Source: Tribonema minus
Lineage: Eukaryota; Sar; Xanthophyceae; Tribonematales; Tribonemataceae
NCBI GenBank assembly: GCA_017506865.1
Contig: JAFCMP010000223.1
Span: 1,984,001 to 2,048,000 of the forward strand
DNA: 64,000 nt
Direction: 5' to 3'
In this document: piece after piece, positions 1-11,604 of the stretch
Layout: each line of letters opens with the position of its first letter
Numbering within the stretch: position 1 is the first letter of the stretch
Notes under the pieces: generated by a model
What the model was told of the DNA's origin: nothing
The model's input: the letters and a program-made list of their open reading frames with translations, nothing else
Database searches by the model: none
Made by a program: the position numbers and the translations under genes

Positions 1-3000
1 GCGTCGCTCCGGTGCCGGACCATCACTCAAGGGCGATGCGCTCACGAGCAAGGAGGTGTCTGAGCTAGTCGGCGTGCTCGATCCTAAGTGCAAGGGCAGT
101 GTGAACTATGCCAAGTTCCTCAAGAAGGCAAGTGCATTGCCATCTTCGCAATGTATGCCGCAGGCCATGGGAGCAAAGTGCACATGTTACTGCAGATAGC
201 ATATGATTCGTTCTGCTTTTTATGTGACCACATGCAGACTTATCAGCGCAACAGCTGCATGAGAGACCGGGACCGCAGGGACCGCAGGGTACACTGCATA
301 CAACTGAGTCTACCTTGACCCAAGGCACTCACTCACCCACGCCTTAGGTGAAACGTGCAACAGCCATGCCCGCACCATAAACAGGCCGACTTGCTGTGTC
401 AAAACATTTGCAGCTCAATCCAGTGAGCTAGGTCATAGCTGCATGTGCTGTGCAGCACGCAACTGCTCGGTCATGATGACAATAATCTTTAATGCGCACC
501 TGTGCAGGTTAAGTAGGAGTTTTGAGAGATTGTGAAAAATGACTTGTGCCTGAAGCTGAATTGTCACAATGCACGCGTGTTTTGCACAGGTGTTTGAAGA
601 GCTCAAGCCGAAAGCCCCCAAACCTGCGGATGATGGTGCCAGCAAGAAGCCATCTCAAGCGCTAGACCTCCCATCCATACTGCATCAGCTGCAGGAGGCC
701 ATACTACAGGTATGTTGGTGATGGCTTGTCTGCACGCACCGTGGCTTCAAGGTTACAACTGATTTTTGTGATACTGTACGAGTTCTACAGTCTACAGCAC
801 GCTGCCAATATGAGTGGAGGTGTCGTAGCCGTGCTAATGCAGGATTCGCAGTAGCTGGTGCATACACAGGCAGGGGCAGGGAGCATACAGCAGGCTGATT
901 ATGGCTGGCCCCATTCATGAGCGTAATCCTGATGTTCATCGTAGTCTGCTGTGCTTTTCTGCTGGCTCCTGCATACCTTTGATGGCTGTCTTGTGCCTGT
1001 TGTGCCAGCTTCTCCCTTGCGTATTTTCTCATGTCCAGGTGCATATTGTATTTAAATTGTGATATGCTGAGTATACCAACAATTTTGTACCATCACAATG
1101 GCTGACATGCTGAGGCGCATTGTCTGCATTTTCTTTCAGTCCAATGCCAGAGGCCGGCCCTACCATGGCCTCTTCGCACTGTCGGATGAGCACCGATCCG
1201 GGCTGGTGCAGCTGGATGCCTTGAAGCATACCCTTGGCATGCTAGGCTGCCGCCTGCAAGATGCCGATGTACTCAAGGTGAGCCATCTTTTCAAACATAC
1301 ACTGCAAAATATATACCAATATCCGAAGTCATTTTCAACATCAGTCCCAGCACTTGAAGTGACAGACTCAACATGTACCGTATTATCTATGTATATTTTA
1401 AGCCCATGAGGCGAGTTTTTTTAATGAGTTTCCGAGCCCTCACGCAATGATGCCCCACCCTTATTTTTCGCTCATAAAAATGTGCCGCCCCCCCCTTTTC
1501 CTCACATGCATACGTAGCATGTATCCTTTGCGTACGTGTACTCTGCACACTCAGTGACTCATGCTACATCACCACATTGTGTGTGCGCGTGCATGCACTG
1601 TCAGCAACGTGCAGAGCAGACTGAAAGACAGCTCACATGTAGCCAAACTCACAAAAAGGCACCCAGAAGCAGCAGCTGGCTTTCTGACAGTTGAACCAGT
1701 TTCAGGAGCGGCATAGAAGCATGCTGGCACCTCATGATGGTGATAGTTGAGCTAACATGGCTCAAACATAAATTCGCCCCACCCTTTCCTCTCCATACAT
1801 TATGGCACCCCACCCCCCTTTTTTTCGCTGTCATAAAAAACTCGCCCCATGGGCTTACTTATAGATAATATGGTACTGGCGCTGCTGAAAAGACGAGATT
1901 ACTGGTCTTGTCTAGTATGTTGCTATCACTGTACGTTGACCCTTAATATTGTTCAACACCATAGCCCCCCGTTTAAATTCACACAGGCTCTCAAGTCGAT
2001 ACCTGCGACTCACCGTGCACGCTTTACCCATGTGCAGATCGTCAAGGCACTGCCGGAGCGCAGTGATGGCATGGTGGACTTTGAGGAGTTGTACCGCCTT
2101 CTTCTGCGCACACCTCCTCCAATGGTGAGTGCCCCATTCCTTGTTGACAAGTCTACAGCAGCATGTGTTGATCAGCTGAAGCGACTTGCGGGATCACTGA
2201 CACTGGCTTCATGGAAAGTGCAATGTGTCAGGTCATCTTCTCCGCCTGAGCTCACTCAACGTTACAACGAGCAGAGAGTGTAGCTTTTGCGTCCAGAAGA
2301 CAAGCAAGATTTGGCAGTGTACTACTTTCATTTATAAAGCATGTTGCGTCGATGTACCGAGTCAGCAATAGCCTTGATATGGGTGGCGCTGAAGTCCATT
2401 CCAACACTGCGCTTGCTTGAACTTATCATGACCATCTGCTTAGTGCAGTCCGAAGCGACCTGTTGCATACATTACCTATGATGTGTCTAAGCCATTAAAA
2501 TTTGTTGATGTACGCGCTGCCCCTCCAGCACCTGATGCCAAGGCCCCACCTGACCCACTTTGGCGGTGGGACTGTCCTCACGTGGCCTCCGCCCGTGACG
2601 GCCTCTGGAGGTGCTGGGCATGGTGACATGTGTGTGGATTTGTTCAGTGGCAGCACCAGCCACTGTGGTGATGTTGTCATGATGGATGTGGCATCGAGGT
2701 AAGCAAGCACATAGCACACACATGCTTGCCGTTGTTGGCACATGACCTGTGTATTGTTGCAGTACGAATAGTAGAAGTACAAGAGAGAACATTGGGTGGG
2801 ATCGAGCCTTGTGGGGCGGATGGCATGGGTGTCAGTGACCATGTCAATAAATATAGTATCTCCGCCTATTTGTAGTAGTGAGCGTCATTGCTCCGGAAAG
2901 GCCACTTGGTGTCTATTTGTGATCACTGGACACCCTGCACGTCAAATACATCTGTTGCAACCAGCTTCGCATTGAAGACAATGCAGACCCTACGTCAACG

Positions 3001-6000
3001 TACATACTGCACACAAAAGGCGCACGCTCTCAGGTTCAGCTGCGCTTTATCGTTTGATTCATGATGTTCGTCGCAAGTTGGACATGTACTACGCTGGGGA
3101 CGAATATGCCTGCAACAGGTGTCAGCATTTGACCAACTCGGAATTATGTACTGTAATTGATGTCATGCAGGGTGCGGCAGCGTGTGCTGGAGAAAACGCA
3201 GCAGTGGGGGCCCCAGTTCAGCCTGTCGAGGCAGTTTGAATTCCACGATCCACATGGCAAGGGACTTGTAGCAACAGGTAGGTGTGCCTGGCCCAGTCGG
3301 CGCATATGGTTGAGGCTGCGTGATGACTTTCTCTGTGAACTTCGTGTTCATATGTTCTGCAACTGCACCCACTTGTGCTACCACAGTTTACAAACCCTCA
3401 TCACACTGCAAGTGCACGCCGTAATTTGTTGACACGCGATGCTGGTAGTACTACGACGCCTGCACCAGAACCCTGCTCGCTGCTGCACTCAAAATCTCAA
3501 GCCTTCTGGGCTCTCCTGACACACCCAGCTGCTACTCCACTGCATTCCTTGCCAATGCAGAGGACTTTGCCAACGTGCTTGAGCAGCTGGGTGTGGGCCT
3601 CAGCCGGCATGAGCTGCAGCGACTGGAGCAGCTGTTTGACCGCTATGGCGACCATGCCATGGACTACATGGAGTTCTGCAACAGGGTGCTGTGTGAGAGC
3701 GCTGACACACAGGCAGTGGCACGCAAGCTCTGTGCACGTTTTTTGGATCTCAGGTGTGCACAATTGTCATGCTTGCATCACCCGACCACACTCATTCCAA
3801 GTCCACAAGCTTCTTAACAATGCACCGCAAAGCCAACAGACCCCCACCATGTGCCATATATGGCTGTCACACATGTTTAGGCTGGCACACAAAGCAATGC
3901 CAGTGGCTGTGGGTGTATAATTAGATCAGTGCACGTTGAAGCATGCGGCATGTCCCGGCAGACTCAAACTAACATGACGCTTAGATTTGCCATAACCTTA
4001 ATTTGTATATTCTGACAGGCGGCGCCCTCCCAGGTCTGGTCATGGGCCCAGTTCTATGACAAAGTGTTGTGCAATATGCAATGACTGCTGATGCCGCACT
4101 TGACCATTACAACGCGAGCTGCTCAGTGGACCATTAATGTGGGCCTTGCACAGGCTGAGTGTGCATTGTCACTGACGGTTCTGCACGGTGCTTCCTGTGT
4201 CAGGCGGAACGGGGTGGACATCAGGGCAGCATTTGAGATGTTTGATCTGAGCAGGACGGGATTTGTGTCCAGGACCAGCTTTCGGGAGGTCATCAAGCGC
4301 CTTCAGGTGCGCTCTCTGCTGCTTTGCAACATTGGGTATATTCGTCTGAATATGTTCACAAAGTTGGAGCACCATGTGACTGCCATAGTAACCAGGCAGG
4401 TGTATTGCAGTATGGCAACGTCAGCAGCTGCACTCACCTGCAGTGCGCAGCAAGCAACACGTATTTTGGCATTTGTGTGTTGCTCCTCGAGTCAGTTCTC
4501 CCTGCCTGTACAGCACTGCGGAGATGCCCCGTAATGCCATCATCGCACCAGTCGCGCGTAGCGCGAGAAAATTTTTAACCGGTACCGGTACCAGTACTCA
4601 ATAACTGGTACCAGCAGCTACCCGTACCAGTTCAACTGGTGCGCTGTGACAAACCGGTACCAGTATACTGGTGAAACCGGTAAAAACTGGTCTGACTGGT
4701 ACCAGTTTTCTACTAGTGATGCCAGGGTTTTTCTCATATGCATAGCATACGTAGTATACCGTGCGATCAGTACATAAAACTACAAAGGCTTCAGGAATAA
4801 TGCTTGTTAGGAGCTCGAGGATTCTAGGATTATGCAGCCGAATGGACCCAAGTGTATAATGCGCAGCTCAAAGCCTTACCCACAGCATACTAACGCAGTA
4901 TTTGCTCCTGTTAGTGACACTAAAGTGCGCCCGTCACGATGCAAAGGCAGTCAGCAACATGTGCAGCATGCGGCCAGCAAAAGGATGGGCAGCATGCTCA
5001 TATATCATTCTGCCTGCTGCCACCTGTTTCGACTTCCGCTCTGCAATTGGCACCCTTGCACTTCTGGATCAGCAAACAACCTCTATCATATGTGTAACCA
5101 GAACTAGCAAGGGTTCAGACTGGTCGGCAGGATGCGAGCAAGGTGGTGCAGAGAAGCAGAAGCTTGAGAGAGTGTGTGTGCGTTGTGGGGGTAAACAAAC
5201 CATCCCCACGGGGAACGCCTGGCGCAACCCGCACTGGGTTGCTGCACAGAACGCCCGGGTGGGTGGGAGGATTTTGATTAAATTGAGCAGATAGGCGACA
5301 ATGCTGGCTACCTGGCTGGTGTTGCCGTGTCTACGAGAGCTCCGCCTTGTGCGGCCTAGCAAAATGTGAATTGGCTGCCACACGCTCGCTCCCCCCCTTT
5401 CTGTGCCCCTTGCTGGTTCCTGGTTTTTGGCCCCAATTTTTCCAGAATTGCCGAAAACTCTGAAACTAGCAAGGGTTCACACTGGTCGGCAGGATGCGAG
5501 CAAGGTGGTGCAGAGAAGCAGAAGCTTGAGAGAGTGTGTGTGCGTTGTGGGGGTAAACAAACCATCCCCATGGGGAACGCCTGGCGCAACCCGCACTGGG
5601 TTGCTGCACAAAACGCCCCACAGAAAAGAACAAGCCCCCAGAGGGGGTGAGAAGAACGAGCCCCCAGAGAGGGTGAGAAGAACGAGCCCCCAGAGGGGAT
5701 GAGGAAGAAGGAACCCCCACAAAAAGCAGCCGGAGCTTCGAGCCGACCCGAAAGAGAGGCGGGGGGGGGGGGGGGTGGGGGGGGGGGGTAGGTCCGTGTC
5801 TTGGTGCCCAGCGAGGCGTGGGACGCGGTTGCGATGGCCAGGTGCCTGCGCCGCACATGGCACTGCGACCGCACGAGTGCACAACAGAGACGTGTAGTCA
5901 CCATGTGGCACGCACGGAGTGCAGTGCCCGTTACAGGCAGGGGGAATTGTGCACTGATGGCAATCATCCGCTGCCATGGTAGGAAAGGGCATAGTGCAGG

Positions 6001-8967
6001 AACTTCAAACTTAAGTGACTGAGTTGAACTTTAAGTTGAGCCCAGTCGGCAAGGAAACCGCCGGAAATGAGCAGGGCACGGTGCGGTGGTTATGAACTGC
6101 TGATTTGCCAACGGGCCTAAAGTCAGCATGGTGGTGCATACAGAACCGCTGCAGAGATGTCATGCGCGGGTATTGCAGATCCAGTTACTGCCTGCGTTGA
6201 TCAGGCATGATACAACTGAGATCATGACAATGTGACCAAGTTGCAGTCACAGATGCGTCCAGTCAGTGACTCAGAATAAGAGTAGACATAAGCGGAGCAT
6301 GGTACGAGAGTACTGACTGCTGATTGCCCGTGGGCTAAAGGTCAGCATGGTGTAGTACGAAGCTGCTGCTCAGGCCTTATGCGCAAGTATGAAAGATCCA
6401 GCCACTGCCTCATGGTGCGACTGATGTCAGTACTAAAGATCCAGTCACTGCCTGCATGGAGGCATGGTGCGACTGAGACCAGACTGAGTACTAGAGGTCC
6501 AGTCACTCAGTCTGAATGGATGGAAGCATGGTGTGGTTGAAATCATGTGAGCTAGTTTTGCTCTAGGTTGAGTCCGATCAGTGAATAAGAGCAGACTTAT
6601 TAAGCGGAGCATGGTGCAGTCAGAGTTGACTGCTGATTGCCAGTGGGCTTAGGGTCAGCATGGTGCAATACAAAGCCGCTGCAGAGATGTCATGCGCGGG
6701 TATCGCAGATCCAGTCACTGCCTGCATGTTGAGGCATGGTGCGACTGAGATATGATAATGTGACCAAGTTGCACTTGAGGGTGGTAGACTACAGGGGCAT
6801 CGCCCTAAATGTCAGGTGTAGTCACTACCCGAAATGCCAGGGCATGTACACATGTCCGCTGCAGAGATGTCATGCGCGGGTATCGCAGATCCAGTCACTG
6901 CCTGCATATTGCGGCATGGTGCGACTGAGATAATGACAATGTGACCAAGTTGCACTCGAAGTTGGTACTAGGGCATCGCCCGAAATGTCAGGTGCAGTCA
7001 CTACCCGAAATATCAGGGCATCTACAAATGTCCGCTGCAGAGATGTCATGCGCGGGTATCGCAGATCCAGTCACTGCCTGCATGTTGAGGCATGGTGCAA
7101 CTGAGATTATAACAATGTGACAAAATTGCATTCGAAGTTGGTACGAGGGCATCGCCCAAAATGTCAGGTGCAGTCACCACCCGAAATATCAGGGCATGTA
7201 CAAACGTAGCGCTAAGCCTCACCCAATGCCGTAGTCAGAAAGGGCATCGCCAGAAATGTCATGGCATGCACATTATAACAGACCGGGTCCAGCGATGAGC
7301 AGCGACAGGAGTGGGGCATGGCGCGCACTGCTGACTGCAGTAGACCGAAGCTCGGTATGGTGCAGCGTACTGCAGTAAGGTTGCTGCTAAGCCGGAACTT
7401 CTCGAGTCCAGAGGAACGTCGTATTTTTAAAAGGAATTGAGTGGCCAGCTTGGTGGCGTTGGACGGAGGCAGGTCACAGGTACCGACTGCTGACTGCAAG
7501 AGTGTGCGTATCAGCATGATGTACTACAGGCCTGTCGCCGCACTTGTGATGCATTCGCAGGGCGTAGCCGAAAGCTGTTGCTGAACTTGGGACCTATGTG
7601 TGAAAACACAAGGATGAACACACGGCGAACTATACAGGCTGACCTAAGTGTCGTGACCAGGCACTACGCCGCCGCAGGCCCGGCGCTCCAGAATCTCTCC
7701 ACTCCCGAGTTCAGTCGTTGAGCATGCTATCGTCGCGTGGTGCTGCCGCCTCCACAGAACCGGAATTCTCTTCTTGGCGCCTTGCTGCTTTGGCTTGCAT
7801 CCTCGCATGGAGCTCCTTTTTGATTACATTGAGCAGATAGGCGACAATGCTGGCTACCTGGCTGGTGTTGCCGTGTCTACGAGAGCTCGGCCGTGTGCGG
7901 CCTAGCAAGATGTGAATTGGCTGCCACACGCTCGCTCCCCCCCTTTCTGTGCCCCTTGCTGGTTCCTGGTTTTTGGCCCCAATTTTTCCAAAATTGCCGA
8001 AAACGCTGGGTTTTCATGTTTACGCAGCTGAAGCTTGAGCCTTTCGTTGGCTGCAACAGCGCATCAGAGGCGGAAACAATCTGAATGGGGTTGCGTTCCT
8101 CATGAATGCATCGCGTCCTACGTCGGTTGGTGGATGCTGATGCTTTACACCCAACCTGCTATCTCAGCCTGCAGAAGCTGCTTGTGCATTCAGCGACATC
8201 AAACAGTCGCGCATCCATCAGTTGGAGAATGCCACCTGTGTTCGATTTTTGCGCCACATGGACCGCTTGCATGCCATCACTAGCCGAACCCATATGTCAA
8301 GAGCAGCATCAATAGGTCGACTCACGACCATATCTGCCAGTATACAACGTTCATACACCTGTCGTGTCGTGGCCATGGGTCCGCTGAACTAACTTCAAGG
8401 CACGAAGAGAATAAACTCGCTGAACGGTCTACTGGCATTTTAACTGGTAGCGCCGGTCATCAGCTACGGCATCGGTACGTGTTTACAGGTTGCCTCGCGC
8501 GGCCAGTTACCCGTACCGGTTAGCGAGCGGCAACCAGTTACCGGTTAAAACTGGTACAAAAACTGGTACGGGTACCGGTGCTACCAGTTAACGGGGCATC
8601 TCTGCAGCGCTGCCAACTGGCTGCCAGGTGCCAAGTACGGGATGCTGATGCTGCTGCTTTTCCCCATGTGCAGGTGCCGGTGACGGAGCACCAGGTGCAG
8701 GCGCTGCAATCGTCATTCTGCCAGCTTGGGCAGCCCGATAGCATCAGCTACGAGGACCTGTTGGCCTTTGCCTGCACCCCTGCACTGTCGCCTCCTAACA
8801 AGCAGCCCCGCCCAGCTTGGGGATACTCGCCGCTGAGTGCATCAGGTGCACCACCCAGAAGGAACATCACAGACCACCGCGCAGGACAGCGTGGCAGTAC
8901 GTGCAGTGTCGCTTATGGCACGCACTGCAAGGCCGTCGCACCGGTGAGATGGAAAGCGTTGGTGTAG
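1..8967 (+). CDS. EF-hand-like multi-repeat protein, 5' partial, multi-exon
   Basis: Exons read by hand: 2-127, 590-709, 1140-1277, 1987-2124, 3034-3118, 3171-3277, 3561-3753, 4204-4306, and 8674 to roughly 8960. Phases agree at every listed junction except 2124 to 3034. That junction needs one more exon; 2529-2619 has the right phases but is unconvincing. Several exons carry degenerate EF-hand helix-loop-helix units: VGVLDPKCKGSVNYAKFL, FALSDEHRSGLVQLDAL, ERSDGMVDFEELYRLL, LFDRYGDHAMDYMEF and EMFDLSRTGFVSRTSFREV. Most loops lack the full set of acidic calcium ligands, so only some may bind calcium. The first intron uses a GC donor (AG|GCAAGT at 128). Two mobile elements lie in introns. The start lies outside the window. 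The 3' end is uncertain and the gene may run on into the zinc-finger exons at 9.7-10.95 kb. The exact function is unknown; a calcium-sensor or calpain/calmodulin-like scaffold is possible. Confidence 0.62.
1401..1855. mobile_element. 455-bp MITE with TA target duplication (Tc1/mariner-like)
   Basis: The ends form an inverted repeat: left AGCCCATGAGGCGAGTTTTT, right end the same with one mismatch (A to G). TA flanks each side (1399-1400 and 1856-1857). There is no coding capacity. Near the right end is a CACCCCCC-T7-CGCTG motif, closely like motifs in the 524-bp element at 10103. It sits in an intron of the EF-hand gene. TA duplication and size suggest a non-autonomous Tc1/mariner relative; no transposase is seen in the window. 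Confidence 0.8.
4577..4715. repeat. Left subterminal ACCGGT / ACTGGTACCAGT array
   Basis: Palindromic words ACCGGT, GGTACC and ACTGGT...ACCAGT recur about every 10-20 bp just inside the left TIR of the 4.1-kb element. The arrangement resembles the subterminal transposase-binding arrays of hAT and CACTA elements. A matching array lies at the other end. Confidence 0.75.
5104..5628. repeat. Duplicated blocks A-B-A' inside the 4.1-kb element
   Basis: Block A (about 5104-5265) is repeated almost exactly at 5466-5628. Between them is block B (about 5272-5457), which recurs in the same orientation at 7812-8003. Near-identity suggests recent duplication or nested insertion within the element. The 5630-5800 part has short GA/CCC-rich tandem units and a long G run. 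Confidence 0.8.
6146..7085. repeat. Repeated 45-bp core, units about 175-530 bp
   Basis: A core beginning CCGCTGCAGAGATGTCATGC and ending near CACTGCCTGC occurs at about 6146, 6675, 6855 and 7032, with a degraded copy near 6370. The last three copies are spaced by about 175-180 bp and share the following segment with GTGACCAAGTTGCA. No coding potential was recognised. Confidence 0.7.
7812..8003. repeat. Second copy of block B of the 4.1-kb element
   Basis: Direct copy of 5272-5457, including the stretch ending TTTTTGGCCCCAATTTTTCC. On the minus strand both copies start a short frame (MWQPIHILLGRTR...). It might be a remnant of an element protein, but nothing in it matches a family I know. 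Confidence 0.75.
8420..8592. repeat. Right subterminal ACCGGT / ACTGGT array
   Basis: Mirror partner of the array at 4577-4715, with the same short palindromic words, ending at the right TIR of the 4.1-kb element. Confidence 0.75.
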
Positions 8968-9744
8968 TGCTCCAGCATGCAGCGCTATGGAACCCGGCGG
9001 CTTCGTTTTGCGATGATTTTTTGCACCTTGACAAAGTGCTACTTTACTGGATGCTCACGACGGAGCTTCGCAAGCTGTGAAAAACAATAACCTGAGGCAC
9101 TTTCAAGCACTCATCATCAGATACAAGTTCATTTGCACTATCTGCAGGTCGTAACTGTGCAATAGAAACTTTCCCTGCAAAAATCATTTAATGTCAGCAA
9201 CATACTATGATGACTTGCTCTATATTGTGCAAACTGACAGCTCCCCATGTGTCGTGTTTATGCTCAACTGGTACACGACATGTGAGCCCAAGTGACGACA
9301 CAAATACATTCAGCTCATTCCATGTACCCACATACTGCTTCGCTCTGCAAGCAGGCCGCATCAATAAAGGCTGAGTGCAGCTGTGACTGCAGATGCAGCA
9401 AGTGTGCGTCCGTCAGCAAGCCCAACCCCAAAGCCATCAGGTAAATAAATCGCTGCTGCTTGTTGTTGCCCAGCGTGTGCGATAGTGGCAGCAGGACGAT
9501 GAGTGTCATATTTTGCTGGGCACTTTTGGGTTCAGCACTGTGGAGAGCCATGATCAACGTGCACCACATTGCAGGTTGAACTCATGTGACTGATCAGAAG
9601 CATCAAATGACCACCTACTGTGGGCGATTCATCAGGCAGTGCTGCAGGTAACTTGCCGAATTACAGGGATGCCAAGTTTCTGGCGCAGTCGCCAAGCGCT
9701 GACCTTCCATGATGCTCTCTGTTCTTAAAATGTTCACTGCAAGC

Positions 9745-10951
9745 AGCAGCAAGCACAGCTGGATGTGTGCCATCTGCTTCTACACCGACAACGTGGGCAC
9801 AGCTTCAATATGTGACATCTGCAATGCACCGCGAGCAGGTCAGCAACCACAGAAGCCAGGCAACGCTTACATACTGCATCAGCAAGGCTGAATATCCCAG
9901 TGGTCACGCAAATGCAGAGTCCATGAGCCTGACTGTGAAAGTTGACGTGCGCTCATACATCTATGAGGTACTGGTACCATTGAAATATCTGCAACCTGCC
10001 ATACATTGTATTGGCGCTGATGGTGCTCTGCGAGCTCACAATAATTTGGCGCAAGCCTGCGCGTGCTGCAAAATTGCCCCATTGAAATCCGTATGCCAAG
10101 TACCGTCTTATCGATAATTAAGGCCACTGGACGCTTTATTATTAGTTTTTATCACAGCAACATAAATAGAGGTCACCCTTTCTTGAGCCACACTAAGTAC
10201 GTTCACCCCCCCCATTTTTTCACGCTGCAGTCGCTTCGCCGCACCAGATGTAGCGTTAGCGCGAGGCTTTCAGGTGCTGCTGACAGCTCAATTGGAGCCT
10301 CAGAAACGCTGATAATGAGCAGCAACAAGCACCGATAACTGCATAGCAGCCATCTTGGCTTTATCAGAGCCTGGCGTGGCTTGCGGGGCTCCGCTCTTGC
10401 TCAAAAACTTCAAGCGTGACCCTGAAAAAGTCGGTGACGGTATATCTTCCGGCTGCCGTGGTGCAGGCAGCACTCACACAAACAGCGAAGTGCAGGACAC
10501 TCAATCTTCGTGCTGGATGTTGGATGCGTCCACCTTTTTTACTCGCACCATATAATCCACGTCCACCCCCCCTTTTTACGCTGGGTAGAATAAAACGTCC
10601 AGTGGCCTTAATTATCGATAAGACGGTATGCTGTGACAGACTCTGGCAAGGCCTTTGGGTTGCATACCTTTGAAGATGTGTTTACCTTGAGGAACTCCCA
10701 TTCAATTGTATGCAGAGCCTCTATATAGCCATGCTCCACAGATGTTGCATGGGGAGACTGCAGAGGCTGGTCTTCAAGCTCTGAAGTGTGACTTTTCCTG
10801 TGTACCACCATCCATCCATCCATCTCATTGCTTATTCGTGCCTGATGCTTCATAAACCACAGGAGTGAGACAGATGCACGTCATGCAGGTCTGCGCAAAC
10901 TGCACATTCGAGAATGCGGAGACCAGTGCAGAGTGCCAGATGTGTGGCGAG
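9745..10951 (+). CDS. Exons with two RanBP2-type zinc fingers (partial model)
   Basis: Exon around 9745-9840 has the motif WMCAIC-x11-CDIC. Exon 9918-9967 follows in phase (G + AG). Exon 10891-10951 has VCANC-x10-CQMC. These are the four-cysteine signatures of RanBP2-type zinc fingers, which bind ubiquitin, RNA or Ran depending on the protein. The first finger has an 11-residue inter-knuckle spacer instead of ten. The intron 9968-10890 hosts a 524-bp MITE. The exons probably belong to the same transcription unit as the upstream EF-hand exons. The link needs a phase-2 donor, and only a weak one is visible near 8903, so a separate gene is possible. Function is not assigned. Confidence 0.55.
10103..10626. 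mobile_element. 524-bp MITE with 38-bp TIRs and TA target duplication
   Basis: The ends are inverted repeats starting CCGTCTTATCGATAATTAAG, matching for 37 of 38 bp. TA duplications lie at 10101-10102 and 10627-10628. There is no ORF of note. Subterminal CACCCCCCC...TTTTT...CGCTG motifs on both sides resemble those in the 1401-1855 element, suggesting one Tc1/mariner-like family. The near-perfect TIRs suggest a young insertion. It lies in the intron between the two zinc-finger exon groups. Confidence 0.88.
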
Positions 10952-11604
10952 GTAAGACTTCAGCACGCATTTGTAGAGCGCAGATGTGATGTCTCAGGTG
11001 ATGCTGAAGGCAGTGAACCAGAGCATTGTGGTGTAATGAGCAGCAGCACATTGGCTGGTCGGTGAGTGCTGATCAGCACGTCCGCTGACGTTGCGCCACG
11101 CTCTACATACTGATGAAGTAGTAAGTAGACCTCCATTTTGGCTGAGCAAAGCATCTTGAGCTGCATATGCCTTGGTACCAAGAGCATGAATGAGCAAGAG
11201 CACGACTGCTTTATCCCAGAAATTTGTGCCACTATTATGCCTGGATTGCATGCAGATGCCAAGCTACACTCTCCATGTTGTCGCATAGGTACACATGTGC
11301 CGTGCCTTTGAGTTGAAAACGTTGTGCGTGAGAGGTCGTGGAACCTCATGTAGCAAACGGCACGAACCGCATGACATGATTGCTGCACCAGGTTCGGTCC
11401 AAGACAACTGTTCAATGCGTCATCACTGAACAGTCACAAATGCCTGTTTCTACACTTTGCATCGCTGCAGCCACTTCCCTTTGGCAAGTCGCACCGGTGA
11501 GGTGCCAGCACCTCCCGTCGATGAATTGGACCGGCAAAGCGCCAGCGACAGTTGCGAGTCGCATCGGTGAAATGCCAGCAGCGAATGGTATGCTGCAAGG
11601 CTGC

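Larger units (their letters stand above)
4511..8612. mobile_element. 4.1-kb TIR element, composite, inserted in an intron
   Basis: The termini are inverted copies of CAGCRCTGCRGAGATGCCCCGT (two differences in 22 bp). Inside each end lies a 130-170 bp zone packed with ACCGGT, CCGGTACC and ACTGGT/ACCAGT words. The element lies between exons 4204-4306 and 8674 of the EF-hand gene, which stay in phase across it, so it is an intronic insertion. The interior holds duplicated blocks but no recognisable transposase; the longest frames come from the repeats. The CAG start would suit hAT, but I could not find a matching 8-bp target duplication (left flank TGCCTGTA, right flank CCAACTGG), so the superfamily is open. 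Confidence 0.7.
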
